Source of the DNA: an uncultured delta proteobacterium
GTDB lineage: Bacteria; Myxococcota_A; Polyangia; Polyangiales; Polyangiaceae
DNA length: 37,625 nucleotides
Assembly (NCBI GenBank): GCA_903892415.1
Contig: CAITIQ010000065.1
Location: forward strand, 1 to 37,625
Direction of reading: 5' to 3'
Shown here one piece after another: positions 6,672-14,954 of this stretch; positions within the stretch are counted from its first letter, which is position 1; each line of letters starts with the position of its first letter. Under the pieces are notes generated by a model. It did no database searches and had not been told where the DNA came from. It saw nothing but the letters and a program-made list of their open reading frames with translations. The translations under genes were made by a program, and so were the position numbers.

Positions 6672-8953
6672 AGCGTCTCCAGATAGGCGACTAGCGCTTT
6701 GCGATCGTCGGCTGAAAGGTGGTTCGTCTTGCCCATGCGGTCGTTGTTCTGCTGGATGAGCCCGGTCAACGTTTGGACCCGCCCGTCGTGGAAGTACGGC
6801 GCCGAGCCGCCGACGAAGCGAAGGGAAGGCGTCTTGAATAGCGCCCCGGGCTCTTCCTCGAAGCCCGGTTGGGGCGGCCCAAGTTCGATCTTGTAGGCGA
6901 TTCGATTCGTATATCCGGAGCTCGGGGTGTGGCACTCGGAGCACGCCGTTCCTGGGCTCTCGAACAACTTTTTGCCCCGCTCTTCTGTTTCCGTCAGCGG
7001 TCGCTTGATCGTCGGTGGTGCCACGAGGCCCTTGCGCAGGAAGGTCGTGAGAGCATTCGCTCGTACACCGGTCTTCCAATGTTTGGGGTCGACCTCCTCG
7101 TAGGGTTCCCAGCGGTGGAGCGTGAAACCCTCTGCCAGCCGCGCGGTGAGGTCCTTGCTCTGCGCCTGCCAGCCGTACGGGCCCGCAGCGTCCACGCGCC
7201 CCACGAGCATGGGCGTCTGCCTTGGGTGTCCGAGGCGTCCGGCGTTGGTCTTCTCCGCGAGGTTCTGATGCGCGATGAAGAAGTGCGTAGCGTTGGACCC
7301 AACCACCTCATGCCAGACGTGGCCGTCGTCCCGCCCCTCTGGGTGGCAGCCCGCGCAGCCCAGCCCCTGGCTCGAATAGTCGTCGAGCGCACCGTAGAAA
7401 AGCCGCCGACCGCGTGAGCCCTCGGCGCCCAGCAGGTCCTGTGTCAGCCGGCCGATCGTGACGTTCGAGGCCTTCTCCGTCGACCAACGCGAGGAGCTGT
7501 CTTCGCGATCGAGCTCGACGAGCGCGACGTCATAGGTCGAGCGACAGAACACAAAGAGCTGGCGTTCATCCTCGCTCAGCGTGAGTCCGGTCGGCGCGCC
7601 GCAATGAGTCGGGATGGTGATGAAGTGCCCGCCGATGACCTTTGGGTCGTTGAAGTACTTGTCGCCCACGCGAAGCGTGCGTCGAACCGCGAGGGCTGGG
7701 GCGGGCGACTCGAGGTCGATCTCCTGGACGGTGTCGCCTCCTTCGGAGGCGACCCAAGCTGTGCGGCTCTTGTGTGCGACCGCGATCGCGCGGGGCTGGA
7801 CCGCGAGTGAACCGGAGTTCTCCGAGCTCTTGAACTTGGCCTTGAGATATTGCATTTGCAGGCCCGCCGCGAGCACCTCCGCGCGTAACGCCGCGAACCG
7901 TGGCGCAACGGCGAGAACCTTCTCGGGGATGCGCGGCGCGAGCAGCGGGAGGTCGGTGGCTACTTGCAATACATCGATGGTGGGTGCGCCTGCCCAGCGG
8001 CTCAATCCGAGGCCCCCTTGCGCGTGACGGGCCACCAACAGGCGCTGCCCGTCTTCGTCGAAGGTCAACGCATAGCCGAGCGTCGCGCTCAGCTTCGAGC
8101 CGTGGGGCGTGAGCGCGGGCGCCGGAGCAAAGGGCACGTCTTTGGCCGTCGCCTCCTTGCTCATCACGCCATCGATGCGCGTGAGGTCACTGCCCGTCAA
8201 ATGGGTGATGTACGCGACCTGCGTCCTCGGGTGAATTGCGACACCGCGAGGCTCTCGAGCGACCTCGAGCGACCAGGTTTGCTTCATGCTCAGAAGGTCG
8301 ATCCCGGTTGCGCGATGCGTCCAGGCCGACGTAACGATCGCCGTGGACTCGTCCTTCGTGATGGCGAGCCCCCACGCGTCTGCAGGCAGTTCGATGCGGG
8401 ACTCCTCAACAAGCCCGCCGTCGGGGCGCTCCGAAAGGACGAGGAGCATGCCCGGATCTCGAATGGTCACCAGCAGGCGACCGTCGAGCGGGAGCAGGTT
8501 TGCAGGAGGGCCGGGCAGCGCTACCTCGTCATGGTCGACGTGCTGTGGCGGTGGCGCCGGCTCGATCAGACTTTGTTGGTGAGGATGAACAGGCTTGGGC
8601 GGGGGAGCGCTCGCCGAGGCGCTCGCGGAAGGAGGCGTCGTCGGCGAAGCGGCGCCCTCGACGGGCCGCACCGGTTCGAGGAAGGGCAGCCTTAGGACGC
8701 GCACGACGCGATTGTCTTCGTCCGCGACATAGACCCGCTTGCCGTCGACCGAGCGCATCATCACGCCAGCCTGGCGCTCGGCCGCTGCGCGCTTTTGCGG
8801 GCGCACGTCCGCAGGGATATCTCCCGCGACCACGCCCGAGCCCGACGCCGAGGGAGTGACGCCGCCCTGCGGCGCGCTCGTTGAATCTCCGCATGCGCCG
8901 AGAAGCACGAGTCCGAGAGTCACGGGCAAAGCTCTGAGACGCGAACGATGCAT
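6668..8953 (-). CDS. Di-haem cytochrome c peroxidase/MauG-like lipoprotein with beta-propeller
   Basis: 761 residues. The signal peptide ends in a lipobox LGAC with Cys21, so it is a lipoprotein facing the periplasm. A Ser/Ala/Pro linker (about 100-130) is followed by a YVTN/surface-layer-type propeller (about 130-500). The C-terminal 250 residues carry two c-type haem motifs, CAGCH (Cys533-His537) and CSECH (Cys671-His675), with the 'TPSLRFVGGSAPYFHDGR' signature typical of bacterial di-haem peroxidase/MauG proteins. Known members reduce peroxides or oxidise protein side chains; which of these applies here is open. Propeller-first fusions of this kind are common in myxobacteria and planctomycetes. 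First gene of a two-gene operon. Confidence 0.85.
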   Translation of the reverse strand: MHRSRLRALPVTLGLVLLGACGDSTSAPQGGVTPSASGSGVVAGDIPADVRPQKRAAAERQAGVMMRSVDGKRVYVADEDNRVVRVLRLPFLEPVRPVEGAASPTTPPSASASASAPPPKPVHPHQQSLIEPAPPPQHVDHDEVALPGPPANLLPLDGRLLVTIRDPGMLLVLSERPDGGLVEESRIELPADAWGLAITKDESTAIVTSAWTHRATGIDLLSMKQTWSLEVAREPRGVAIHPRTQVAYITHLTGSDLTRIDGVMSKEATAKDVPFAPAPALTPHGSKLSATLGYALTFDEDGQRLLVARHAQGGLGLSRWAGAPTIDVLQVATDLPLLAPRIPEKVLAVAPRFAALRAEVLAAGLQMQYLKAKFKSSENSGSLAVQPRAIAVAHKSRTAWVASEGGDTVQEIDLESPAPALAVRRTLRVGDKYFNDPKVIGGHFITIPTHCGAPTGLTLSEDERQLFVFCRSTYDVALVELDREDSSSRWSTEKASNVTIGRLTQDLLGAEGSRGRRLFYGALDDYSSQGLGCAGCHPEGRDDGHVWHEVVGSNATHFFIAHQNLAEKTNAGRLGHPRQTPMLVGRVDAAGPYGWQAQSKDLTARLAEGFTLHRWEPYEEVDPKHWKTGVRANALTTFLRKGLVAPPTIKRPLTETEERGKKLFESPGTACSECHTPSSGYTNRIAYKIELGPPQPGFEEEPGALFKTPSLRFVGGSAPYFHDGRVQTLTGLIQQNNDRMGKTNHLSADDRKALVAYLETL

Positions 8954-9000
8954 GGTGGCAGATTACGCCGGGCGCGTGGATCCTGTTCCGCGAACGAGGC

Positions 9001-9438
9001 TTACGACGGCGACGGCTCAAGGAGGCGCCCTCGTGCTGGGCGTGTCGCCATGATCGATGCGGCGATCAGCGCGACGAAGACGAGGTCACCGAGAGCGGCG
9101 GTGAGGGCGAGGCTGTTCGGCGGGTTACCGGAGAAGCCGACCAAGATGCGCGCGGCGTAAAGTGACTTGCCCACCGCGCCGAGCACCACGACCAAGAGGT
9201 GGCGTCGCGGGTCGAAGGACGCCACCGCATAACCGATGGCGAACAGCAGCGTCTGGCCCCACGCCCCTCGATACAGCTCGAGCACGATCGGGGATTCAGC
9301 AGGGGCACCACTGAAGCGCTGGAAGCTGGTAGCCGGATCGAGGTAACCCGGCACCGCGCCCATCAGCGTCCACAGCGCCGTTGCCGCGAGGACATAGCGA
9401 AAGATGCGCAAGGCTCGGCCTCTGGGAATCGCTTTCAT
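9001..9438 (-). CDS. Four-helix integral membrane protein
   Basis: 145 residues with four hydrophobic segments at about 12-30, 58-75, 82-102 and 112-130, and a short basic N-terminus, predicting an inner-membrane protein. It resembles small uncharacterised bacterial membrane proteins with a conserved 'YRGAWGQTLLFAIGY' stretch after helix one. No catalytic residue is evident. It lies 47 bp downstream of the peroxidase gene start region on the same strand and is divergent from the next gene. Function unknown. Confidence 0.65.
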   Translation of the reverse strand: MKAIPRGRALRIFRYVLAATALWTLMGAVPGYLDPATSFQRFSGAPAESPIVLELYRGAWGQTLLFAIGYAVASFDPRRHLLVVVLGAVGKSLYAARILVGFSGNPPNSLALTAALGDLVFVALIAASIMATRPARGRLLEPSPS

Positions 9439-9583
9439 GCCCCCAACCTTGCCGGACTGACCCGCACGAGTCCTTTACCTAGGTTGAGAAGCGAAAAGGC
9501 GGAGTTGAAAAAAGCACGGCGCATCAAGCGGGGCGGAGCGGGGCTTCCTTATGGTCGCGAGACAAACCCGAGCGGGAGCAGCC

Positions 9584-10048
9584 ATGAAAAGTGAACGCGT
9601 CTCTGAAGAGAAAGACCTTGTGATTGTCGGCCTGGCCATTCGCACGTCCCCCGCCAGCGCGGGGCCGGACATCGGCGCTGCGTGGCAGCGGTTCATGTCC
9701 GAAGGCACCGCGCAACGCGTTGAGCGCGATCCAGCGGATGCGCACATCTATGCTGTGTATTGCGACTACGAGAGCGATCACGCGGGCCCATACACGATGG
9801 TGCTCGGTGTGGCCGCGGACCCAAAGCCTGCCGTGCCCGTGGGGCTGCGACGCGTGCGCGTCCCATCGGGCGCTTTCCAGCGCTTTATGGCGCACGGCGC
9901 GCCGGAGCGCGCGCTGTGGGAAACGTGGTCGCACATCAACCGTGTGTGGGAGAAGCCCGGGGCGCGCCGGTACATCGCAGACTTTGAGCGGTACGTGGCC
10001 ATCGCGGAGGGAACGGTCACTGCGGAGGTGTACGTGGGGCTCTCGTAG
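9584..10048 (+). CDS. GyrI-like / effector-binding domain protein
   Basis: 154 residues from the ATG at 9584, chosen because a GGGAG lies five bases upstream; the frame extends to 9551. The whole protein is one small beta-alpha effector-binding domain: 'HIYAVYCDYESDHAGPYTMVLG' (residues about 55-77) followed by 'VRVPSGAFQRF' and 'WETWSHINRVW' is the pattern of the GyrI-like/integron-associated effector-binding family. These domains bind small hydrophobic ligands or, in E. coli GyrI, DNA gyrase. It stops one base before the stop of a convergent AraC-type regulator that carries a related domain, so both may respond to the same ligand; that is an inference. Confidence 0.75.
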   Translation: MKSERVSEEKDLVIVGLAIRTSPASAGPDIGAAWQRFMSEGTAQRVERDPADAHIYAVYCDYESDHAGPYTMVLGVAADPKPAVPVGLRRVRVPSGAFQRFMAHGAPERALWETWSHINRVWEKPGARRYIADFERYVAIAEGTVTAEVYVGLS

Positions 10049-10049
10049 T

Positions 10050-10982
10050 TCAATCGGCGATGCGCACGCGGACCTCGGTGCGTAGCTGGTCGGGCGGCGT
10101 TGTGGCCGGGGAGTTCAGGTAATGCTCCACCACCGCATCAGCGGCAGGCTCGTAGCCGCTCATCGGAAACCAATGGCCAATCACCTGAAGGTAGGTCTCG
10201 TGGAGGCGGTCGTAGGGCCCCACATGGAGGCCTACGGCGTAGCTGCCTGCAGGTACCACCATGGTCACCGCCTCGTGGTCCGGCGGATCGCTGTCGATCA
10301 CTACGCAGGCGTCAAAACGCAGTTGGGATTCGTCGGTGACTGCGGGATCATCTGGGCACAGTCCGTACAGGCACGGCGGTGAATCTCGCAAGGAGTCGCC
10401 CCGAGTCAGAGGTCCCTCGGCGCCTTCAGGTTCTTCTCGAACAAGGCCACGCTGTCGACTGCCTCCAGCTTGGGTGCAGTACCCATGCCGAACGGCCCAC
10501 GCGAGAAGCTGCTGCCAGGTCGCGCCTACGTTCGCGTAGCTGCCGCGCGCTCGCATGCCCGCTACGCGCACCTCCGCAAAGGTCTCCACGCGGATCGCGA
10601 CAGCGGGATCCGCGGGCGGCGCTTGTCGTTGCGGAAAACGCTGCGTGCGAAAATCCGAAGGTAGCGTGCCGAAGTGCTCGGTGAACGCGCGCGTGAATGC
10701 CTCGTGAGAGCCGTAGCCGGCCTCCAGCGCTAGGTCGAGGAGGCGCGCCTGACCGTTGAGGATTCTCCGTGCCGCGCGCTCCAGCCGAAGCCGGCGGAGC
10801 TGCTGCATCACCGACTCGCCGGTCTGAGCGAGGAAGATGCGGTGGAAGTGATGCAGCGAGAAACAGGCTTCCCGCGCGAGGTTAGCGGGCCGCACCGGCG
10901 TATCCAGTGACGATTCGAGCAGGGTCTGCGCACGTTGGATGCGCTGCCGGTATTCAAGCTGGGTGGTGGCGCGGCGCGGCAT
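10050..10982 (-). CDS. AraC family regulator with C-terminal GyrI-like effector-binding domain
   Basis: 310 residues. Residues about 10-115 hold the two AraC helix-turn-helix motifs ('ANLAREACFSLHHFHRIF' and 'LDLALEAGYGSHEAFTRAF'), and the typical 'F...FG..PS.FR' ending is present. Residues about 128-310 are a GyrI-like ligand-binding domain with 'VRVAGMRARGSYANVGATW' and 'VVPAGSYAVGLHVGPYDRL'. Family members (Rob/SoxS-like with an effector domain) bind small molecules and activate efflux or detoxification genes. A 14-bp palindrome just upstream may be its operator. It is convergent with the stand-alone effector-binding gene at 9584. Confidence 0.85.
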   Translation of the reverse strand: MPRRATTQLEYRQRIQRAQTLLESSLDTPVRPANLAREACFSLHHFHRIFLAQTGESVMQQLRRLRLERAARRILNGQARLLDLALEAGYGSHEAFTRAFTEHFGTLPSDFRTQRFPQRQAPPADPAVAIRVETFAEVRVAGMRARGSYANVGATWQQLLAWAVRHGYCTQAGGSRQRGLVREEPEGAEGPLTRGDSLRDSPPCLYGLCPDDPAVTDESQLRFDACVVIDSDPPDHEAVTMVVPAGSYAVGLHVGPYDRLHETYLQVIGHWFPMSGYEPAADAVVEHYLNSPATTPPDQLRTEVRVRIAD

Positions 10983-11014
10983 GAGGCCACCTTAGCGCCG
11001 CGCCGACGTTGTCC

Positions 11015-11028
11015 GCGACAGGTGTCGC
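11015..11028. promoter_or_regulatory. Palindrome GCGACA-gg-TGTCGC upstream of the AraC-type gene
   Basis: Two perfect 6-bp arms separated by two bases lie 33-46 bp upstream of the AraC-type start codon, in a 74-bp gap. This position suits an operator, perhaps autoregulatory. AraC proteins usually bind direct repeats, so another factor is equally possible. Confidence 0.35.
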
Positions 11029-11056
11029 AAGCTTACCGTCTGTGCGCGGCGATTGC

Positions 11057-12445
11057 TCAGTGCACCGAGAGCGGTGCCTGTTCTTCGAACTGCGTGGTGA
11101 GCCGGGCCATTAGCGCGAGCGTCGCGGGCCGAACGAGCGACTCGACGGCGTCGCTGCGGAGTGCCTCACGTTCGAAGCTGGTCAAGAAACCGAACGCGCC
11201 GAGCTCCGGCTCGCCCCGGACGAGGGGCACGCTGCGGGCGGCGGCCCGCTCGAGCTCCTCGGCGAGGATGTACGCGGCGCGCGGCCCGATCTGCTCGGCG
11301 AGCCATTTCGTCGAGGCCCACGCTAGCGTCGCGTGGTCCGCTTCGTCCGCCGCGATCGAAGCGAAGACCGCGAGGCCGCTGCGACTTTGCCCCTCGCGCG
11401 CTTCGAGCGCCGCGATCGTCTCGCCGACGCAGCCTTCACGGTAGACCACGCGCAGTAGCTGCTCGTGATCCACCGTGTCGCCGAGCGCGCCGTCGAGCCC
11501 GAGCGGACCGGGGCCCACCGCGACACCGCCAAACGCCTTCACCATGCCGAAGGCGAGCCGCGCGTGACGGGCCTCATCAGCACCGGCCTTCGCACTCGAG
11601 GCGACGAGCTCGCCCGGCGCACCGAGCGCGAGCAGCTGCAGCGTGAAACGGGCGAAGGCCGCAATGCTGGCGTGCTCCATGCGAGCGACCTCGAGCCAGC
11701 GCTCGGCGAGCGCGCTCCGCGTATCGGCGTCCAAGGCTGCCGCGTCGTGCTTCGTACGCAGCGACCAGTCGTCGCGCAGCACGGCCTCAGCGAGCCGCGG
11801 CTCATCATCGATCAGGAACGGCCGCCCGATGGCGCAAGGCTCGATCTGGACACAGCTGCGTTTGCCTGCCTGGTACTCGCACGATTGACCGTCGCCGCAG
11901 TCGCTGTGGGAGAGGCACTCGTCGTCGCCCGTCGTACAGGCGAAACCTCCGCCGCCACACTCGTCGAGCGAATCCCAGCGCGCGCAGAGCTGACCGTCGT
12001 CGCACTCGGCGTCGGTGCCACACTCCGCGGAGATGCATTGCCCAACCGGCGACGCACAGGCGCAGATCGCCCCGTCGCCGCAGTCGTCGTCGGTGACGCA
12101 ACCGTAGCTGCAGCTGCAGCCGGGGAACGGATCTCCAAACGGATCTCCACTGGCTACGCCGCAAGCGCCGTTGGGGAACTCGGTGCAGTCAGCGTCGGTC
12201 TGGCACTGGTCGAACTCTGGGTCGCCTTGGCAGACCTGATCTCGCGGGAGCTCGCTTTCGCACGTTACGGCTGCGGGCCGCGTTACCAGCCCGTTGGCGC
12301 AGGTCACGAAGCCGCTGGGGCCTTCTTCAGGCGACTCGCACACGACAGTGGTCGCGCCTTCACAGCCGAGGAAGGCCACCGGGATGCCGAGAGCGGCCGC
12401 CATGGCGACGCGCAGAGACGCGAAGTGAGGGGAGGTTGGGCGCAT
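11057..12445 (-). CDS. Ferritin-like domain protein with Cys-rich N-terminal repeats (paralogue 2)
   Basis: 462 residues. A signal peptide (about 12-28, ending FLGC) suggests export, possibly with lipid anchoring; ATG at 12445, alternative at 12403. Residues about 30-205 contain repeated 'C.T/S.D.DC.dG..C' units (for example 'CVTDDDCGDGAICAC', 'CGTDAECDDGQLCAR', 'CLSHSDCGDGQSCEY'), the Dickkopf-like/EGF-like Cys motif common in secreted myxobacterial proteins. The C-terminal half is ferritin-like, with Glu257-His258, Glu291xxHis294, Glu342 and Glu368xxHis371 as putative metal ligands. It shares 'CVGETIAAL' and the domain layout with the protein at 439-1728. Likely an extracytoplasmic metal-binding or redox protein; substrate unknown. 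Confidence 0.8.
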   Translation of the reverse strand: MRPTSPHFASLRVAMAAALGIPVAFLGCEGATTVVCESPEEGPSGFVTCANGLVTRPAAVTCESELPRDQVCQGDPEFDQCQTDADCTEFPNGACGVASGDPFGDPFPGCSCSYGCVTDDDCGDGAICACASPVGQCISAECGTDAECDDGQLCARWDSLDECGGGGFACTTGDDECLSHSDCGDGQSCEYQAGKRSCVQIEPCAIGRPFLIDDEPRLAEAVLRDDWSLRTKHDAAALDADTRSALAERWLEVARMEHASIAAFARFTLQLLALGAPGELVASSAKAGADEARHARLAFGMVKAFGGVAVGPGPLGLDGALGDTVDHEQLLRVVYREGCVGETIAALEAREGQSRSGLAVFASIAADEADHATLAWASTKWLAEQIGPRAAYILAEELERAAARSVPLVRGEPELGAFGFLTSFEREALRSDAVESLVRPATLALMARLTTQFEEQAPLSVH

Positions 12446-12600
12446 ATCGGCGCGCTAGCACGCAGCGTGCCTCGACGGCATGCCCGCAAATCCAGCGGAA
12501 TCATCGTTGTGCCAAGTAATCAAGCGCCGGCTTGTGCCTACTGCGCCGGGCTTGTGGCACAGCCGACTCCCGACCCAAACCCCGACGAGTGCAATTTTAA

Positions 12601-12628
12601 GTCGTTTGTCTTACAAAATGAACGACAA
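12601..12628. promoter_or_regulatory. Inverted repeat upstream of the two-helix membrane protein gene
   Basis: GTCGTT (12601-12606) and AACGAC (12621-12626) are perfect arms, and TTGTC/GACAA form an overlapping pair. The site sits 18-45 bp before the start at 12646, in an AT-richer patch than its surroundings. It is a plausible operator or promoter region; the factor is unknown. Confidence 0.3.
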
Positions 12629-12645
12629 GCTGCAACCATCGCGCG

Positions 12646-13071
12646 ATGGACATCAAAGAGCGCATTCAGGGGTACGCACGAGCGCAAACGGGCATCCATC
12701 GCTTGCTGGGCTGGCTCTCGGTCATCTCCGGCGTCGGTGTTGGCGCCGTCGCCATTTTCGCACCGTTCAAGGCGGATGAGCGCGGGATCGCGATCGGCTT
12801 TGGGGTGTTCGGTTTGTCGCTCGTGGTTGCGGGAATCATGTTCATTCGCGTGATGGCGGGCCGCACGACTACGGCAGCCGCGCTGCTGGTGAATCGCAGC
12901 AACGTTTCTGATCCAACGGTCGTCGAGCTGCGCATGGATGGGCGCGTGTTCGCCTACCAAGTGAAGTTCAAAGATCCGGCGGGCAAACAGCACATACTCA
13001 AGGTGCCTTCCGAACAAGCAGCCAAAGAGATCTTGAGCTACGCGATGGGAACGCCCCAACAACCAGCGTGA
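12646..13071 (+). CDS. Two-helix membrane protein
   Basis: 141 residues with two transmembrane segments (about 20-40 and 48-68), then an 'VMAGRTTTAAALLVNRS' boundary and a C-terminal soluble beta-strand domain (about 85-130) that resembles a small PH-like or YcxB-like fold. No active site is visible. It runs divergent from ferritin-like paralogue 2 across about 200 bp and convergent with the Crp/Fnr-type gene 32 bp downstream. Function unknown. Confidence 0.65.
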   Translation: MDIKERIQGYARAQTGIHRLLGWLSVISGVGVGAVAIFAPFKADERGIAIGFGVFGLSLVVAGIMFIRVMAGRTTTAAALLVNRSNVSDPTVVELRMDGRVFAYQVKFKDPAGKQHILKVPSEQAAKEILSYAMGTPQQPA

Positions 13072-13103
13072 GATGGCAGGTGAAGCGGCGCTAACACCTC
13101 GCG

Positions 13104-13658
13104 TCACTTCTTGCGGCGTGCGCGCACGCGGCTGAGCTGCGTCGGCGTGATCCCGAGGTACGCGGCGATCTCATACAGCGGGACGTCGACCTCGATGCCT
13201 GGGTGTTGTTCGACCAGGCGGGCGTAACGTTGTGAGGCTTGCATCGTCGCCATCTCGAGCTCGCGTTGCTCCTTGATCAGGTAGAGCCCCTCGGCGAACT
13301 TGCGCTGGAGTTGTACGAGCGACGGATGCTGCTGCTCGAGTTCGAGGATCGCCGCACGATCGATGAACCACACTATGCAGCTGGTGAGCGCCTGTTGCGG
13401 CACCTCCGCAGGGAGGCCAGTGAGCAGGGAGGCATAGTCCCCGACCAAGTCGGGGCCGGTGAAGAAGTGCTTGTTGTACTGCTTCCCATCGACGGTGGTG
13501 AAGTACGCGCGCACCCGCCCCGACTCGAGTAGACCCACCGTGGTCTGCACCGAGCCGAGCGGCGAAACATGCTCCCGCGGCGCGAAGCTACGTCGCACGA
13601 GGAGCGGCAAAAGCGCCGTCCAGACAGCAGGCTCCAGCGGGTGAATCGCGTCCATCAT
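13104..13658 (-). CDS. Crp/Fnr family transcriptional regulator
   Basis: About 184 residues from the ATG at 13658 (or 13655); a TTG at 13694 would add 12. Residues about 15-115 form a cyclic-nucleotide-binding-like jelly roll ('GLLESGRVRAYFTTVDGKQY' and 'HFFTGPDLVGDYASLL'), then a long dimer helix. The C-terminus is a short helix-turn-helix ('YEIAAYLGITPTQLSRVRA', about 163-181). The RxS phosphate-binding motif of cAMP-binding CRP is absent, so the ligand is probably not cAMP. Such short members act as one-component regulators; the target is not apparent, and the neighbouring genes converge with it or follow on the same strand. Confidence 0.8.
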   Translation of the reverse strand: MMDAIHPLEPAVWTALLPLLVRRSFAPREHVSPLGSVQTTVGLLESGRVRAYFTTVDGKQYNKHFFTGPDLVGDYASLLTGLPAEVPQQALTSCIVWFIDRAAILELEQQHPSLVQLQRKFAEGLYLIKEQRELEMATMQASQRYARLVEQHPGIEVDVPLYEIAAYLGITPTQLSRVRARRKK

Positions 13659-13761
13659 GCGCAGGAGCCGCGCCGAAATCTCGAGGGAGGCCAAGCGGTG
13701 AATCTAGCAGTGGTGTCGGTGGACGTGTCCGCCGGACGTGTCCCACGACCGTGTCCTCACG

Positions 13762-14946
13762 CTACGGGCCTGTGGTCTCCGGGTCGCAGTCGGGCTCCGC
13801 TGGGTTGCAGTAGAGGTTGGGCATCGCATTCCCGCTCCACTTTGCGCGCAAGGGCGAGTTGTTGTTGTTGTTCTCCGGGTTCGGGTCCCAGAAGCTCAAA
13901 CCGAACTTCTCGCGGTGGAACCACGGCTGGACGTGCCCGCCCCAGAAGCCCTCCGCCATGAGCGTGTTGCATAGGCCGCGCGACCATTTGAGGGCCCACG
14001 GTATGTTCGACTTGGGACCACTGAAGACACCTTCGGAGCCTGGCTCCGCGCTGCATCCCGGATGGCCCTCGGGGAGATACGGCGCCTGGTCCTCGAGAGA
14101 CGGAATGAACGAGGCCCCACAATGCGCGTTCATCGAGCCCTGGCACGGTCCCTCGGCCGAGCCGTTCGTCCCGGGATATTCGGCGTCCCAGGCGGTGGTG
14201 AACTTGCGCTCATCACCCCAGAGCGCACGGGCGAACATGCAGTGGTCCTTCTTCACCTGACGATCTTCGCTCGTGTAGCCAATCAGCGAACGGAGATGGT
14301 TGATCGCAATCCGATGCCACTCATCAACCTCTGCCTTGGTGGGGTTCGCGTTGTCGGCAAATGGCTGGTGCTGGTAGAAAACCTCGCGGATGCCGCGCAC
14401 CCTGTCCACGCTCGGACAGATGGCCTGGACGAACTCGTCGTGGCTCATCTTGGACGGGTTGTAGATGGTCCCATCCCACTCGGCCTCGGCCCAGTGCTGG
14501 TCACGCTGATCGCGGTTCTGAACTTTGGGGTAGGACCTCCTGAATCAGCTCCCGGCAAATGAGCAGCTCGCGTGCCAGGGCCCCAACCTCTCGATCCTGC
14601 AGGCTTTTGCCAGGTGCGCCGCGCGCTCCTTGAACAGCGTTTCGTCCGCCTGGTACCGGCCATGTTCCTGAGAGCGAGTGCGCCTCGGCGCGCCTTGTGT
14701 CAGGTCGTCGCACTGCGACGCGCGCCACGTAATGCGTACGGTCACAAGCCACCATTCGCGCCGCCACGGGTGTGAAGAGCCAAGCTCGTCGGCGTGATCG
14801 ATCTCGATGGGAACCGCGTGCTCTCGACTCAACCGCCCGGGCACGTACCTGGAGGATTGCCGCATCAGCGGGAGGCCGTCGATGGTACGTAAGCCGCGGT
14901 CGCTGCGCCGCCAACCCTCAATAGGGGCTCTGGCGTCGATTCTGGG
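13762..14946 (-). pseudogene. Decayed hypothetical gene with two frameshifts
   Basis: The longest clean piece is 228 residues from the ATG at 14448 to 13762 ('DEFVQAICPSVDRVRGI', later 'GVFSGPKSNIPWALKW' and 'HREKFGLSFWDPN'). Coding sense continues upstream of that ATG ('NRDQRDQHWAEAEWDG'), so 14448 is not the natural start. Further upstream, two other frames carry 'VGALARELLICRELIQEV' (about 14545-14600) and 'PIEIDHADELGSSHPW' with 'REWWLVTVRI' (about 14690-14810). The frame thus appears to change near 14535-14548 and near 14590-14605, and no start is visible before the stop at about 14947. The intact protein would exceed 360 residues. It matches an uncharacterised myxobacterial protein type from memory; function unknown. 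Confidence 0.55.
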
Positions 14947-14954
14947 CTACCGGT

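Noticed and set aside
13857..13874. GTT trinucleotide run (poly-Asn) as a mobile or phase-variable element
   Set aside because: Five in-frame units only; changes would not shift frame and the locus is already decayed.
14501..14914. A 137-codon minus-strand ORF
   Set aside because: Only its last 25 or so residues look like protein; they fit as a middle fragment of the frameshifted gene at 13762-14946.
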